A stretch of DNA of 64,000 bases, taken from positions 3,224,001-3,288,000 of the forward strand of contig NZ_OU659204.1 in assembly GCF_915403165.1 (NCBI RefSeq), written 5' to 3'. Shown one piece after another: positions 1 through 8,100 of the stretch (positions are counted from its first letter, which is position 1; every line of letters begins with the position of its first letter). The notes under the pieces were generated by a model, which was not told where the DNA came from, did no database searches, and was given only the letters and a program-made list of their open reading frames with translations. The DNA is from Providencia alcalifaciens. Its GTDB lineage: Bacteria > Pseudomonadota > Gammaproteobacteria > Enterobacterales > Enterobacteriaceae. Made by a program: the position numbers and the translations under genes.

Positions 1-682
1 AGATTGCGGGAATACTGTCTACCGCAAAGATAACATCGCTGATTTCCACTAAGATCAGAACCAAAATTAATGGGGTAGCAAACAGCAATCCATTCTTTTT
101 AATAAAGAATTTTTCACCATGCAGCTCATCCGTCATGCGTAAGTGTGAACGCACCCATTTGACTAATGGCTTTTCATTTATTGGCGAATCATCCTCTTTC
201 GCGAACGCCATTTTGATCCCCGTGAACAGTAAAAATGCACCGAAAATATAGAGGATCCAGCTAAATTGCGTGACTAACCAGCTACCTGCGAAAATCATAA
301 TGGTACGCAGGACAATCGCCCCAAGCACCCCGTAAACAAGTACGCGACGCTGTAAGTTTGCCGGAATAGCAAAATAACCAAATAGCATTAACCAAACAAA
401 CACGTTATCCACAGCAAGGGCTTTTTCTAACAGATAACCGGTTAAGAATGCCATAGTTTGCGTGTTCGCGACTTCAGGTCCAGCGGTATCATTAAAGTAC
501 CACCATAGGCCGCCCGCAAAAATCAGCGACAGAGTCACCCACAAGATGCTCCAACCCGCTGCTTGCTTCATCGACATCGCCTGACCTTTATGTTTTCCTT
601 GCCAAAACATGTCGATGAGTAACATCACAAGGATCATGACAGCAAAGCTGCCCCATAAAACGGGATTTCCAACAGAGTTCAT
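1..682 (-). CDS. alx: Alx, TerC-family membrane protein (3' part beyond the window)
   Basis: The gene reads leftwards off the window, so only the N-terminal 227 or so residues are present. The translation begins [13 protein letters not shown] and matches E. coli Alx (YgjT) along its length, including [18 protein letters not shown] and the motif [16 protein letters not shown] at the window edge. These acidic membrane motifs are typical of TerC proteins. Alx is an inner-membrane protein induced at high pH and linked to manganese homeostasis; the family is proposed to export or handle Mn2+. The start at 680-682 is the ATG just after the leader hairpin. A yybP-ykoY-type riboswitch and a terminator-like hairpin precede it, so expression is probably set by Mn2+ and pH. 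The identification is secure; the biochemical role is still debated. Confidence 0.95.
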   Translation of the reverse strand, partial: MNSVGNPVLWGSFAVMILVMLLIDMFWQGKHKGQAMSMKQAAGWSILWVTLSLIFAGGLWWYFNDTAGPEVANTQTMAFLTGYLLEKALAVDNVFVWLMLFGYFAIPANLQRRVLVYGVLGAIVLRTIMIFAGSWLVTQFSWILYIFGAFLLFTGIKMAFAKEDDSPINEKPLVKWVRSHLRMTDELHGEKFFIKKNGLLFATPLILVLILVEISDVIFAVDSIPAI

Positions 683-706
683 TTTGATTCCTTAAAAAAC
701 AAAAAA

Positions 707-733
707 CGGCTGATATCCAGAAGACATCAGCCG
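707..733 (-). terminator. Attenuator-type hairpin before alx
   Basis: Read on the minus strand, the arms CGGCTGAT and ATCAGCCG enclose a short loop and are followed by a T-rich run. It lies between the riboswitch aptamer and the alx start codon, about 25 bases upstream of the ATG. A terminator in this position is what a transcription-controlling leader would need, although in E. coli much of the control of alx is translational. Confidence 0.75.
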
Positions 734-775
734 CTTAAACTGTTTTCACCCTAAGTTATCACTATACGGTTGTAA

Positions 776-917
776 ACGATGAGCAAACCTCGCCTTCTGG
801 CAAGGTCTCACTTACAACACAGATAACCTAAGATAAGGAAATTGTGGTGCTCGGTTACCGGGCGCAATTGTGTGCACCGTAATGACGATAATCCGACAGA
901 AGAAGTTACTCCCCTTT
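776..917 (-). promoter_or_regulatory. yybP-ykoY (Mn2+ / pH-responsive) riboswitch in the alx leader
   Basis: On the minus strand the conserved 5' element GGGGAGTAA is at 906-914. The conserved 3' part TGAGACCTTGCC followed by GGTTTGCTCATCG lies near 780-812. These are the signature loops of the yybP-ykoY family, which binds Mn2+ and forms the pH-responsive element of E. coli alx. The element sits in the 5' leader of alx in the expected order: aptamer, hairpin, start codon. The boundaries are estimated from conserved elements, not from folding. Confidence 0.88.
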
Positions 918-1292
918 GCTATGCGCACACAATAAGGTAATTAGTCTTAAAAAGCAATGATTAGCTACCAATATGTTCATGCTATTTTTCGTTACCTAAA
1001 CGTAAATAAAGTGGCAAATAATCAGATTAAATCTTCTTATTCAGTGCCATTCCCGTTTTTTGTCGCTTTAGAAAGTCAGTGGTTAAGAACCTAAAATGTA
1101 AAAATCAGCCGTAATTTAAATGAATTCTCAAAATAAGCTCAAAATTTACTGTTTAGTTATTTTCTGTTTTGTTAAAGTGATCGGGTTTTACACTAACAGC
1201 CCGAAGAAACAGCCGTTTCCTTCTGGCATTTACTTAATCCATTTCTGCCCAACAACATGTTTGTTGCTGTGATTGCCGTTTAGGAAACATTA

Positions 1293-1952
1293 ATGGAATT
1301 AGTTAGAGAACTTTTTTTCGCCCTTTGGCACCAAGATTACGAAACCTTATCTAACCCATCGTTGATATGGTCGATTTATTTCATGCTGTTCATGATCCTT
1401 TTATTGGAGAACGGCGTGCTCCCAGCTGCTTTTTTACCTGGTGATAGTTTACTGATCCTTGTTGGCGTACTCATCGCAAAAGGTGCGCTTAGCTACCCAT
1501 TAACCTTAGTGATTTTAACTGCGGGGGCTAGTATTGGTTGCTGGGTGGGTTATATCCAAGGTCGCTGGCTAGGTAATACAAAAATTGTCAAAGGCTGGTT
1601 ATCACACCTCCCCGAACACTATCATCAGCGTGCCCATGGGCTATTCCATCGTCACGGCCTTGCCGCGCTACTGATTGGTCGATTCCTTGCATTTGTTAGA
1701 ACATTACTACCAACCATCGCAGGGCTTGCAGGCTTGCAAAACGGGCGTTTCCAACTGTTTAACTGGTTAAGTGGGCTCCTTTGGGTGCTAATTTTGACCG
1801 CTATCGGCTACGGTTTCGGCAAAAGCCCTATTTTCCAGCAATATGAGCATCAAATTATGAATGTCTTGATGCTTATCCCAGTTGGGTTATTAATCTTAGG
1901 TCTGATTGGCAGCATCGGTGTTGTCATCAAGAAAAAATTCTCCCGCAAATAA
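1293..1952 (+). CDS. yqjA: DedA-family inner-membrane protein YqjA
   Basis: This 219-residue polytopic membrane protein matches E. coli YqjA from end to end. DedA proteins are proton-motive-force-dependent inner-membrane proteins, now regarded as relatives of lipid scramblases/flippases. YqjA is needed with YghB for normal division, envelope integrity and alkaline tolerance. Residues reported as essential in E. coli are all present: Glu39, Asp51 in LPGDSLL, Arg130 and Arg136 in FVRTLLPTIAG. In E. coli mzrA follows yqjA; here 150 bases of non-coding DNA lead straight to yqjD. The gene is adjacent to alx, as in E. coli. Very secure. Confidence 0.96.
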   Translation: MELVRELFFALWHQDYETLSNPSLIWSIYFMLFMILLLENGVLPAAFLPGDSLLILVGVLIAKGALSYPLTLVILTAGASIGCWVGYIQGRWLGNTKIVKGWLSHLPEHYHQRAHGLFHRHGLAALLIGRFLAFVRTLLPTIAGLAGLQNGRFQLFNWLSGLLWVLILTAIGYGFGKSPIFQQYEHQIMNVLMLIPVGLLILGLIGSIGVVIKKKFSRK

Positions 1953-2119
1953 ATAGCCGTCACTAAACTAAATTGAACAGCGGGAAGACTTAGCAATTCC
2001 CGCTTTCCTCTTTCTCAATTCGAAATCTATGCCAATTAGTGATTGCACTTAAGCTAAAAAAAGCTATTGTAATGTTATTAAGGTAATGCGTTATTTTTCT
2101 ATTGATAGGAGGTTCTACT

Positions 2120-2425
2120 ATGTCATCCAATCATTCTTCTGAAGATCTACGTGCTGAACTTAAATCACTCGCAGACTCTCTCGAATCCATTCTGAATAGT
2201 ACTCAAGACAAATCAAAAGAAGAGATCGAAAACTTAAAGGCGAAAGCCCGTGAAGCCCTCTCCTCTTCAAAAGCTAAACTCGGTCAAGCCAGTGATAAAA
2301 TCACCGAGCAAACCAAAGAAATTGCAGGCCAAGCAGATTGCTATGTGCGTGAAAATCCATGGAAAAGCGTGGGTATTGGCGCAGCCGTCGGTGTGGTCTT
2401 AGGCATGCTGCTCACTAAGCGCTAA
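2120..2425 (+). CDS. yqjD: YqjD, ribosome-associated tail-anchored membrane protein (DUF883)
   Basis: The protein is about 101 residues and begins MSSNHSSEDLRAELKSL. It has a long amphipathic, lysine/glutamate-rich helix and a C-terminal membrane segment of the type GIGAAVGVVLGMLLTKR. This is the ElaB/YqjD/YgaM layout: the N-terminal part binds ribosomes and the C-terminal helix anchors in the inner membrane, in E. coli mostly in stationary phase. I chose the ATG at 2120 because AGGAGG lies 7 to 12 bases upstream; an in-frame TTG at 2102 lies before the ribosome binding site and is unlikely. The genes yqjE and yqjK follow closely and probably form an operon with it. Confidence 0.93.
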   Translation: MSSNHSSEDLRAELKSLADSLESILNSTQDKSKEEIENLKAKAREALSSSKAKLGQASDKITEQTKEIAGQADCYVRENPWKSVGIGAAVGVVLGMLLTKR

Positions 2426-2434
2426 TCACCGTTT

Positions 2435-2839
2435 ATGGAACAGTCACCGCGTCAAGGGCCCGCTAAGCGGGTTCTAGATTCCCTGCAAAGAATTGCGGGT
2501 ATCGCCGTTAATATGGTTGAAACCCGCATTCAACTTATTGCAGTAGAATTAGAAGAAGAGAAACTCAACCTTGTTCAGTTATTATTACTCGCAGGGCTGA
2601 CTCTTCTATTTTCTGCATTTGGTCTGATGTGCCTTATTGGGCTTATTTTTTGGTCTGTGGATCCCGTCTATCGTTATCAGGCTTTTGCTATCACGACCGG
2701 AACACTGATTTTACTCGCGATTATCTTTGCTATTTGGACGTTAAAAAAAGCGAAACAGTCCACGCTGCTAAGTGCAACCCGTGAACAACTTCGCAATGAT
2801 GCTAAAGCACTGGCAGGAACCGATGATGAGCAAAAGTAA
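2435..2839 (+). CDS. yqjE: YqjE, phage-holin-like (DUF1469) membrane protein
   Basis: This 134-residue protein has two central hydrophobic segments (about 48-70 and 78-100) separated by VDPVYRYQA. An acidic stretch MVETRIQLIAVELEEEKLN precedes them, as in E. coli YqjE. Proteins with this domain are small inner-membrane proteins that are almost always encoded with yqjD and yqjK. The molecular function is unknown. It begins 9 bases after yqjD, and its last codons overlap the start of yqjK. Confidence 0.92.
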   Translation: MEQSPRQGPAKRVLDSLQRIAGIAVNMVETRIQLIAVELEEEKLNLVQLLLLAGLTLLFSAFGLMCLIGLIFWSVDPVYRYQAFAITTGTLILLAIIFAIWTLKKAKQSTLLSATREQLRNDAKALAGTDDEQK

Positions 2840-3128
2840 ACGTCAGTTACTTGCAGAAAGAAAATCACGCTTAGTCTCTGATATTGAGCAGCAGCGCATT
2901 CTGTTATCGGCCAGTAAGAAAGAGTGGCTACAAGCCACTGCCCCTTATGACCGAGCTTGGCAAACCCTTATGGCCTTTCGCCCAATTGTTATCGCAGCGA
3001 CGGGTCTTATCTCCATTTTTACCTTAAAACACCCCAATCGATTTATTTCATTGAGCAAAAAAGCCATTGCGACTTGGGGCCTTATTCGTACCCTAAGAAG
3101 CAGCTTAGACAGTTCAAGCCAGAAATAG
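2826..3128 (+). CDS. yqjK: YqjK-like protein
   Basis: The protein is about 100 residues, begins MSKSKRQLLAERKSRLV, and matches E. coli YqjK, including the core QQRILLSASKKEWLQAT. It is basic, with a predicted helical N-terminal half and a hydrophobic stretch near residues 48-62. The function is unknown; it is the third member of the yqjDEK operon. Two adjacent ATG codons (2823 and 2826) could start it, and it overlaps the end of yqjE by about 14 bases, which suggests translational coupling. A longer reading upstream is possible but would be buried inside yqjE. A hairpin terminator follows at 3180-3202. Confidence 0.88.
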   Translation: MSKSKRQLLAERKSRLVSDIEQQRILLSASKKEWLQATAPYDRAWQTLMAFRPIVIAATGLISIFTLKHPNRFISLSKKAIATWGLIRTLRSSLDSSSQK

Positions 3129-3179
3129 CCCATCCCCTTAAGATGAAAATAGTCATTATTTGTCAATGAGATAGATAAA

Positions 3180-3202
3180 AGTGCCCTTTGGCGCTTTTTT
3201 TT
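3180..3202 (+). terminator. Rho-independent terminator after yqjDEK
   Basis: Arms AGTGCC and GGCGCT (one G-T pair) enclose the loop CTTT and are followed by eight T. It lies 52 bases after the yqjK stop codon. Confidence 0.8.
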
Positions 3203-3392
3203 CGCGCTCAACCACACACATTCAATTTTTTTGTCTATCTTTGTTAATAAGCTTAGCTTTTTATTGAAAGAGCTAAGTAATAAGATACGCACATCCAAGA
3301 TTTCTAGCCTTTTCGTGCTGAAACTTAGCTTATAACGCGATATATATCGCACTTTATTTATATTTAATGACCGTATTATCTGGAGAGTCTCA

Positions 3393-3788
3393 ATGAAAAA
3401 TTTAGAAAGTGGAGCTATTTTATTAGCACGTATTATGATGCCAATTCTGTTCATCGTTGCAGGTTACGGAAAATTAGGCGGGGCATATGAAGGCACTCAG
3501 CAATATATGCAGGCAATGGGCGTCCCAGGCTTTTTACTGCCACTGACAATTTTACTTGAGTTAGGTGGTGGTCTGGCGGTGTTATTCGGACTGTTAACTC
3601 GTACAACTGCAATTTTCACTGCTGTGTTCACGTTCTTAACTGCGATGCTGTTCCACACAAATTTCAGCGTTGAGCCAAACAGCTTGATGTTTATGAAAAA
3701 TATGACCATTGCAGGCGGCTATATTCTGTTAGCAGTGACTGGCCCAGGCAAATTCAGTATCGACCATTTATTAAACAAGAAATGGTAA
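3393..3788 (+). CDS. yqjF: DoxX-family membrane protein YqjF
   Basis: This 131-residue four-helix membrane protein matches E. coli YqjF almost throughout, for example ILLARIMMPILFIVAGYGK near the N-terminus and NSLMFMKNMTIAGG in the second half. DoxX-type proteins are small inner-membrane proteins linked in different species to redox or thiol stress. In E. coli YqjF is a putative quinol oxidase subunit-like protein with no firm activity. The start ATG is preceded by TGGAGAGT at a good distance. It forms its own transcription unit between two terminators. Identity secure, role unknown. Confidence 0.93.
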   Translation: MKNLESGAILLARIMMPILFIVAGYGKLGGAYEGTQQYMQAMGVPGFLLPLTILLELGGGLAVLFGLLTRTTAIFTAVFTFLTAMLFHTNFSVEPNSLMFMKNMTIAGGYILLAVTGPGKFSIDHLLNKKW

Positions 3789-3880
3789 TGAGCTCCAACC
3801 TCCTCGCCTATAGCTACCTATAGGCAGGGAGTTAGTCGTACCCTCAAGTCAACATCTTTATTCATAAATTAAATGCCTTT

Positions 3881-3910
3881 GCACCTCCCATCCGAGGTGC
3901 TTTTTTTTTT
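3881..3910 (+). terminator. Strong terminator after yqjF
   Basis: GCACCTC and GAGGTGC pair around a short loop and are followed by ten T. A pyrimidine-rich stretch of about 80 bases continues downstream of the hairpin (3901-3990). Confidence 0.9.
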
Positions 3911-4007
3911 GCTTTTATCTTTTCTTCTATCTCAGCTTCTATCTTTGCTTTCTTTATTTTTACTTTCTCTTTTATTTTTGCTTTTCCGAGTCGCCTCACT
4001 TGCGATC

Positions 4008-4132
4008 TCTAAATAATTCGAGTTGTAGCAAGGCGGCAAGTGAAGTTATCCCTAGGAGCATACATAAGTATGTGACTAGGGTAACTTTATGAAGCCAACA
4101 CAGCTACAGCTTGAAGTATAACGAGAGCAAGA
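4008..4132 (+). repeat. ERIC (IRU) element, copy 1 of a tandem pair
   Basis: It has the full ERIC layout. It starts TCTAAATAATTCGAGTTG, has a central dyad around CATACATAAGTATGTGACTAGG, and ends with CTTGAAGTATAACGAG. The core is the counterpart of the classical ERIC core but with TATG in place of the usual TTACATAAGTAAG form. The next copy starts exactly 125 bases later. ERICs are non-autonomous, transcribed, hairpin-forming repeats restricted to enterobacteria and vibrios. Confidence 0.9.
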
Positions 4133-4257
4133 TCTAAATAATTTGTATTGAAGATAGGCGGTCAGCGAGGATATCTCGGGGAGCATACACAAGTATGTGA
4201 CTCGAGTAGCCGAGAGCAACCAACACCCCTACAATACAAAGTATGACGAGATCAAGA
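4133..4257 (+). repeat. ERIC element, copy 2, overlapping the end of yhaJ
   Basis: This copy is diverged (TCTAAATAATTTGTATTG, core GAGCATACACAAGTATGTGA, end AAAGTATGACGAG) and lies head-to-tail with copy 1. Its right boundary overlaps the yhaJ stop codon at 4252-4254, so the last one or two codons and the stop of that gene are at the repeat edge. The motif TCTAAA recurs at 4008, 4133 and 4258, a strict 125-base period. Confidence 0.88.
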
Positions 4258-5145
4258 TCTAAACAGTTTAGGGATTTCCCGAAGACACCACGACTTCGCC
4301 TCCCCCATACTATCGCGTCGCCACGCCATAATCATATTCGACTCATGACTAAATTCCGCCCCCACCACTTGTAGACGTCCTTCCTTAATATCTTTCTCCA
4401 CCAGCGGGTATGGCATTGTCGCCACCCCTAGCCCTGCAATCAGCGCCTTGCGCTTATCTTCAATGCTCGATACCGTCAATCTTTGTTGTTTATCCAGCAG
4501 TTGCACGGTGATCACTGGGCGTTCACGAGCGGTATCTGCCACCGCAATACCTCGGTATTTCACGCGTGTGGTTTCAGAAAGCGGTTCTGGCTCTTGGTGA
4601 ATAGGATGGTTCGGGCTTGCCACATAAATATGGTTCAAGGTATATAGCACTTTGGAATTAATTTCAGAGGATGAGCGAAAATGCATATCTGGTGCGATAA
4701 CAATATCCGCACGCCCTGATTCAAGTCGCTCCCATGCTCCTGCTAGCACCTCAGTAATTAAAGAGAGTTGGGTGTCGGATTTCTCAGCCAGTTTATCCAC
4801 CAGCGGGAATAAAGACTCTGCCGGAACCAGCGCTTCACACACAATAGTCAGATGGGTTTCCCAACCTTTAGCTAGCGCCTCCGCATCCGATGTGAGTTTA
4901 TCTGCGGCTTCAAGCAACACGCGCCCACGCTCTAATAGCATGCGCCCCACATTGGTAAACTTAGTGCGATGTCCTGAACGGTCAAACAAAATAACATCAA
5001 GTTCTTCTTCTAACTTCTGCATGGTATAGCTCAATGCCGAAGGAACGCGACCTAGCTCTTCCGCCGCTGCTGCAAAGCTGCCACGCCTATCGATTGCATC
5101 CATCACCCTTAACGACTCAAGTGTTAATGCTCTCTCTTTGCTCAT
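4252..5145 (-). CDS. yhaJ: LysR-type regulator YhaJ
   Basis: This 297-residue LysR-family protein is very close to E. coli YhaJ. The N-terminal helix-turn-helix (about residues 8-66) contains GSFAAAAEELGRVPSALSY, and a LysR substrate-binding domain follows. In E. coli YhaJ activates the divergent yhaK, and responds to nitroaromatic-related compounds. The same divergent arrangement is kept here, with yhaK starting 122 bases away. The C-terminus ends KLFRS where E. coli has KLFNGK. The difference falls exactly at the edge of an ERIC repeat that supplies the stop codon, so the repeat may have reshaped the tail. Confidence 0.95.
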   Translation of the reverse strand: MSKERALTLESLRVMDAIDRRGSFAAAAEELGRVPSALSYTMQKLEEELDVILFDRSGHRTKFTNVGRMLLERGRVLLEAADKLTSDAEALAKGWETHLTIVCEALVPAESLFPLVDKLAEKSDTQLSLITEVLAGAWERLESGRADIVIAPDMHFRSSSEINSKVLYTLNHIYVASPNHPIHQEPEPLSETTRVKYRGIAVADTARERPVITVQLLDKQQRLTVSSIEDKRKALIAGLGVATMPYPLVEKDIKEGRLQVVGAEFSHESNMIMAWRRDSMGEAKSWCLREIPKLFRS

Positions 5146-5267
5146 GATGTATCTCTTTCAGGAAATTTGAATAATGGAAACAGATTAACTGGCTAACAAT
5201 TCAACGTCCAGATATTTATTATAACAATATATTACTAGCTATATATTTTGAGTGAGGGTTAACCATT

Positions 5268-5975
5268 ATGATGAAATTAAGATCAGTTAACCATTGTGGG
5301 AAAGCAGACTACGGTTGGTTACAAGCACGCTATACTTTTTCGTTTGGTCACTATTTTGATCCAGACTTAATGGGCTTTAAAACCCTAAAAGTGCTCAATC
5401 AGGAAGTACTTGCGCCAGATAATGCTTTTCAACCAAGAGTTTATCCTCATGTTGATATTGTGAACATCATCCTGCAAGGTCAAGCTGAATACCGCGATAA
5501 CATAGGTAACACCGTCAGTGCAAAAGCAGGGGAATGCGTCAGCTTTTCGCCTCGTCCTGACCTAAGTTACAGTGAACATAACGTCAGTTCGATGACACCA
5601 TTAACACGGCTTCAACTGTGGTTAAATGCCTGCCCACAGCAGGAGTCCATGCCGCCACAAAAATTAGTGCTAACAGAGAAAGATAACAAGCTTATCGCAT
5701 CACCTGATGGGGACGATAATAGCCTACAACTTCGCCAAAAAATTTGGATAAGCCAGATTTATCTTGAGCCTAATGAATCGAAAACCCTCGCATTACGAGG
5801 TAAAAATGCCTATCTGCAATCCATTCATGGTGGTTTACAGGTTAGAGGTAAAGAATCACAGTCTTTATCAATGAGCTGTAACGACGGCTTATTTATCCAA
5901 GATGAGAATTCCCTAATGCTCACCAGCGACCGAGTATTTAGAGGTTTATTAATTGATTTAGGGGAATCGTTGTAA
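5268..5975 (+). CDS. yhaK: YhaK, pirin-family bicupin protein
   Basis: This 235-residue protein matches E. coli YhaK. The N-terminal cupin carries ADYGWLQARYTFSFGHYFDP, the pirin hallmark, followed by a second cupin-like domain. YhaK is a cytosolic redox-sensitive bicupin; unlike true pirins it does not retain a full metal site in published structures. Two ATG codons in a row open the frame (5268 and 5271); either could be used. It is divergent from yhaJ, whose product probably controls it. Function beyond stress association is unknown. Confidence 0.93.
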   Translation: MMKLRSVNHCGKADYGWLQARYTFSFGHYFDPDLMGFKTLKVLNQEVLAPDNAFQPRVYPHVDIVNIILQGQAEYRDNIGNTVSAKAGECVSFSPRPDLSYSEHNVSSMTPLTRLQLWLNACPQQESMPPQKLVLTEKDNKLIASPDGDDNSLQLRQKIWISQIYLEPNESKTLALRGKNAYLQSIHGGLQVRGKESQSLSMSCNDGLFIQDENSLMLTSDRVFRGLLIDLGESL

Positions 5976-6020
5976 TCCTATTTAGGGGCGGAAACGTGAG
6001 TTTAATACGTAAATTGCGCA

Positions 6021-6046
6021 AAATTTGCGAATAGATTCGCAAATTT
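6021..6046. promoter_or_regulatory. 26-bp perfect palindrome, candidate operator of the PRD regulator
   Basis: AAATTTGCGAAT at 6021-6032 is followed by AG and then its exact reverse complement at 6035-6046. No T-run follows, so it does not look like a terminator. It lies about 117 bases before the GTG start of the regulator, a usual place for an operator. The binding protein is not identified. Confidence 0.6.
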
Positions 6047-6162
6047 CATCATTTATATTTCCGCTATCCTGATATCACTGTGATAGAGTCCAGCCATAAG
6101 ACAGTTAAAAAATCATCAGTTTTTAACTCCGAACTTTATTTTTTGATTTTAAAGGGGTTCTT

Positions 6163-8100
6163 GTGGCTTTATTCATTTTGCAGCGACACAATCAAATTTT
6201 CTCTCGGATCCTCAATGAGGTTGTCCCTCAAGATGAATTAGCGAAACAATTTTCCGTTTCCACACGCACCATTCGTTCAGATATCAATGAAATCAACGAA
6301 TTAATTAAAGACCATAGCGCTCATGTTGTGTATGAGCGTGGGCGTGGGTATCGATTAAAAATCGAAAATGATGAGGTTTTTTCTGCATTTACTAAGCTTA
6401 ATGACAAAAATAACCAGATCCCGCGCACCAGCAAAGAGCGTATTGATGCCCTATTGCTCAAACTCTTAATGCTGTCCCTACCCGTCAAGCTCGATGATAT
6501 TGCCGAAGAGTGGTTTGTCAGCCGCAGTACCATTCAGCAAGATATGGGAGCCGTTCGGGAGCATCTTCATCGCTACCAAGTACAATTGGAGAGCATTCCC
6601 CATCAAGGGATCCGTTTAAATGGTAGTGAGTGGGCTATTCGTGCTTGTATGACCGAAGCACTCTGGCGGCAGTTTAGCGAGCAAATCACCCCCGACCTCG
6701 CCACATTCACTCCAGAAAGCCTAGACAATCTAGATTTAACCTATATCGATAAAGTGGTTCATAACAGTTTGAATCGCTTTGATATTCGTATCAGCAATGA
6801 AGGTCATCTTTATCTTGTATTTAACTGCGCCGTCACTATTTTGCGTATTACTCGCGGCCATGAACTCACTGCCAACGTCAATAACGAAGAGTTAGAAGAA
6901 GTCATTACTCAGGCCTGTGATGAAATTTCTAAAGGGCTAATTTACTTCCTTGGTAATGATTTATCCCCAGCTGAATTAAGCTTTTTACACGACCAAATCA
7001 TCGCGCAGCGTATCAGTAACCAGCATGCATCAACACAAAAGCATCATCATCACAATGAGTTATCTGAATACATCTTAAATTATATCAATGAGTTGTATAA
7101 CTATGATTTGCGTAATGATGAAAAGCTAAAGAAAGATCTCAATACCCATCTTTCAGCCTTAATGACTCGCCTTCAATACCATATTTCCACCCCAAACCCG
7201 CTGCTTTCGGACATCAAACAGTATTATCCATTTGCTTACGATGTCACGTTAAGCGCCTTAACCAGCGCCAGTAAGCAGCTGCTTCCACATCCCATTAATG
7301 AAGATGAACTGGGTTACTTAGCGGTGCACATTGGGGTTAGCCTTGAACGAAATTATGGAGCAGGCTCCGCACGCCAGACGGAAGTGTTAGTGGTCACTGA
7401 TGCGGGAAACTCCACCTTTCGCGTGGTGGAATCCAAAATCATGCGCGAATTTCCTCAGCTCAAATTTAGCCGAGGGTTAACACTGCAAGAGTATGAATCG
7501 TTGGATGAAGTCGCAGAAGACTTTGTAATAACCACCGTACGGATCTCTGAGAAGAATAAACCGGTTATTAAAATTGCACCTTTTCCAACCCCCTACCAGC
7601 TCGAACAAGTGGGCCGCTTAGCGATGGTGGATCAGACTCGCCCCTATATTATTGAGCGCTTCTTCGACGAGCGTTTCTTTATGGTTATCAATGAAAAAAT
7701 TAGCCAAGAGACGCTGTTCAAAACCGTCTGCCAGAAACTGCAACTAGAGGGTTATGTCACCGCAGATTTTTACCCGTCACTGCAAGAGCGGGAATCGATT
7801 GTCTCGACATTGCTGGGCGAAGGGATCGCCCTTCCTCACTCTTTGGGGTTACTTGCCAATAAAACTATCGTGACCACTATCCTTGCCCCGCAAGGCATCG
7901 AGTGGAATAAAGAGACCAAAGAGAACGCCTATGTGATTTTCTTATTGGCAATCAGTAAAACTGACTATGAAGAAGCCATGGCAATTTATGATTTATTTGT
8001 TACCTTCGTCAAAGAGAAAACCACCCGTCGCCTAGTGAATGTCAAAAATTTCAATGAGTTCCAAGCAATCGCTAAAGATAGTCTCGCGCGAATTTTATAG
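6163..8100 (+). CDS. PRD-domain transcription regulator with HTH, PTS-IIB-like and PTS-IIA domains
   Basis: This 645-residue protein has the layout of MtlR/LicR-type regulators. The N-terminal HTH_11 (DELAKQFSVSTRTIRSDINE, about 23-42) is followed by a second Mga-like HTH (about 100-130). Two PRD domains follow (about 185-290 and 295-400), with candidate phospho-histidines at 215, 233, 329 and 389. Next comes a IIB-like domain starting VLVVTDAGNST, then a IIA(fructose/mannitol) domain with GIALPHS, His559. The IIB-like domain lacks the usual phospho-cysteine. Such proteins switch an operon by PTS phosphorylation. I chose the GTG at 6163 because AAAGGGG lies just upstream. It faces the cluster at 8618-14299, which it probably controls. 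Confidence 0.88.
   Translation: MALFILQRHNQIFSRILNEVVPQDELAKQFSVSTRTIRSDINEINELIKDHSAHVVYERGRGYRLKIENDEVFSAFTKLNDKNNQIPRTSKERIDALLLKLLMLSLPVKLDDIAEEWFVSRSTIQQDMGAVREHLHRYQVQLESIPHQGIRLNGSEWAIRACMTEALWRQFSEQITPDLATFTPESLDNLDLTYIDKVVHNSLNRFDIRISNEGHLYLVFNCAVTILRITRGHELTANVNNEELEEVITQACDEISKGLIYFLGNDLSPAELSFLHDQIIAQRISNQHASTQKHHHHNELSEYILNYINELYNYDLRNDEKLKKDLNTHLSALMTRLQYHISTPNPLLSDIKQYYPFAYDVTLSALTSASKQLLPHPINEDELGYLAVHIGVSLERNYGAGSARQTEVLVVTDAGNSTFRVVESKIMREFPQLKFSRGLTLQEYESLDEVAEDFVITTVRISEKNKPVIKIAPFPTPYQLEQVGRLAMVDQTRPYIIERFFDERFFMVINEKISQETLFKTVCQKLQLEGYVTADFYPSLQERESIVSTLLGEGIALPHSLGLLANKTIVTTILAPQGIEWNKETKENAYVIFLLAISKTDYEEAMAIYDLFVTFVKEKTTRRLVNVKNFNEFQAIAKDSLARIL

Noticed and set aside
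1953..2119. Possible mzrA remnant between yqjA and yqjD
   Set aside because: The 150 or so bases hold no frame with mzrA-like sequence.
2945..3454. 169-residue minus-strand frame over yqjK and the start of yqjF
   Set aside because: It spans a terminator and two genes on the other strand and resembles nothing known.
4008..4257. Possible CRISPR repeats because of regular 125-base spacing
   Set aside because: Only two long units with ERIC ends and core; no short repeats with unique spacers and no cas genes.
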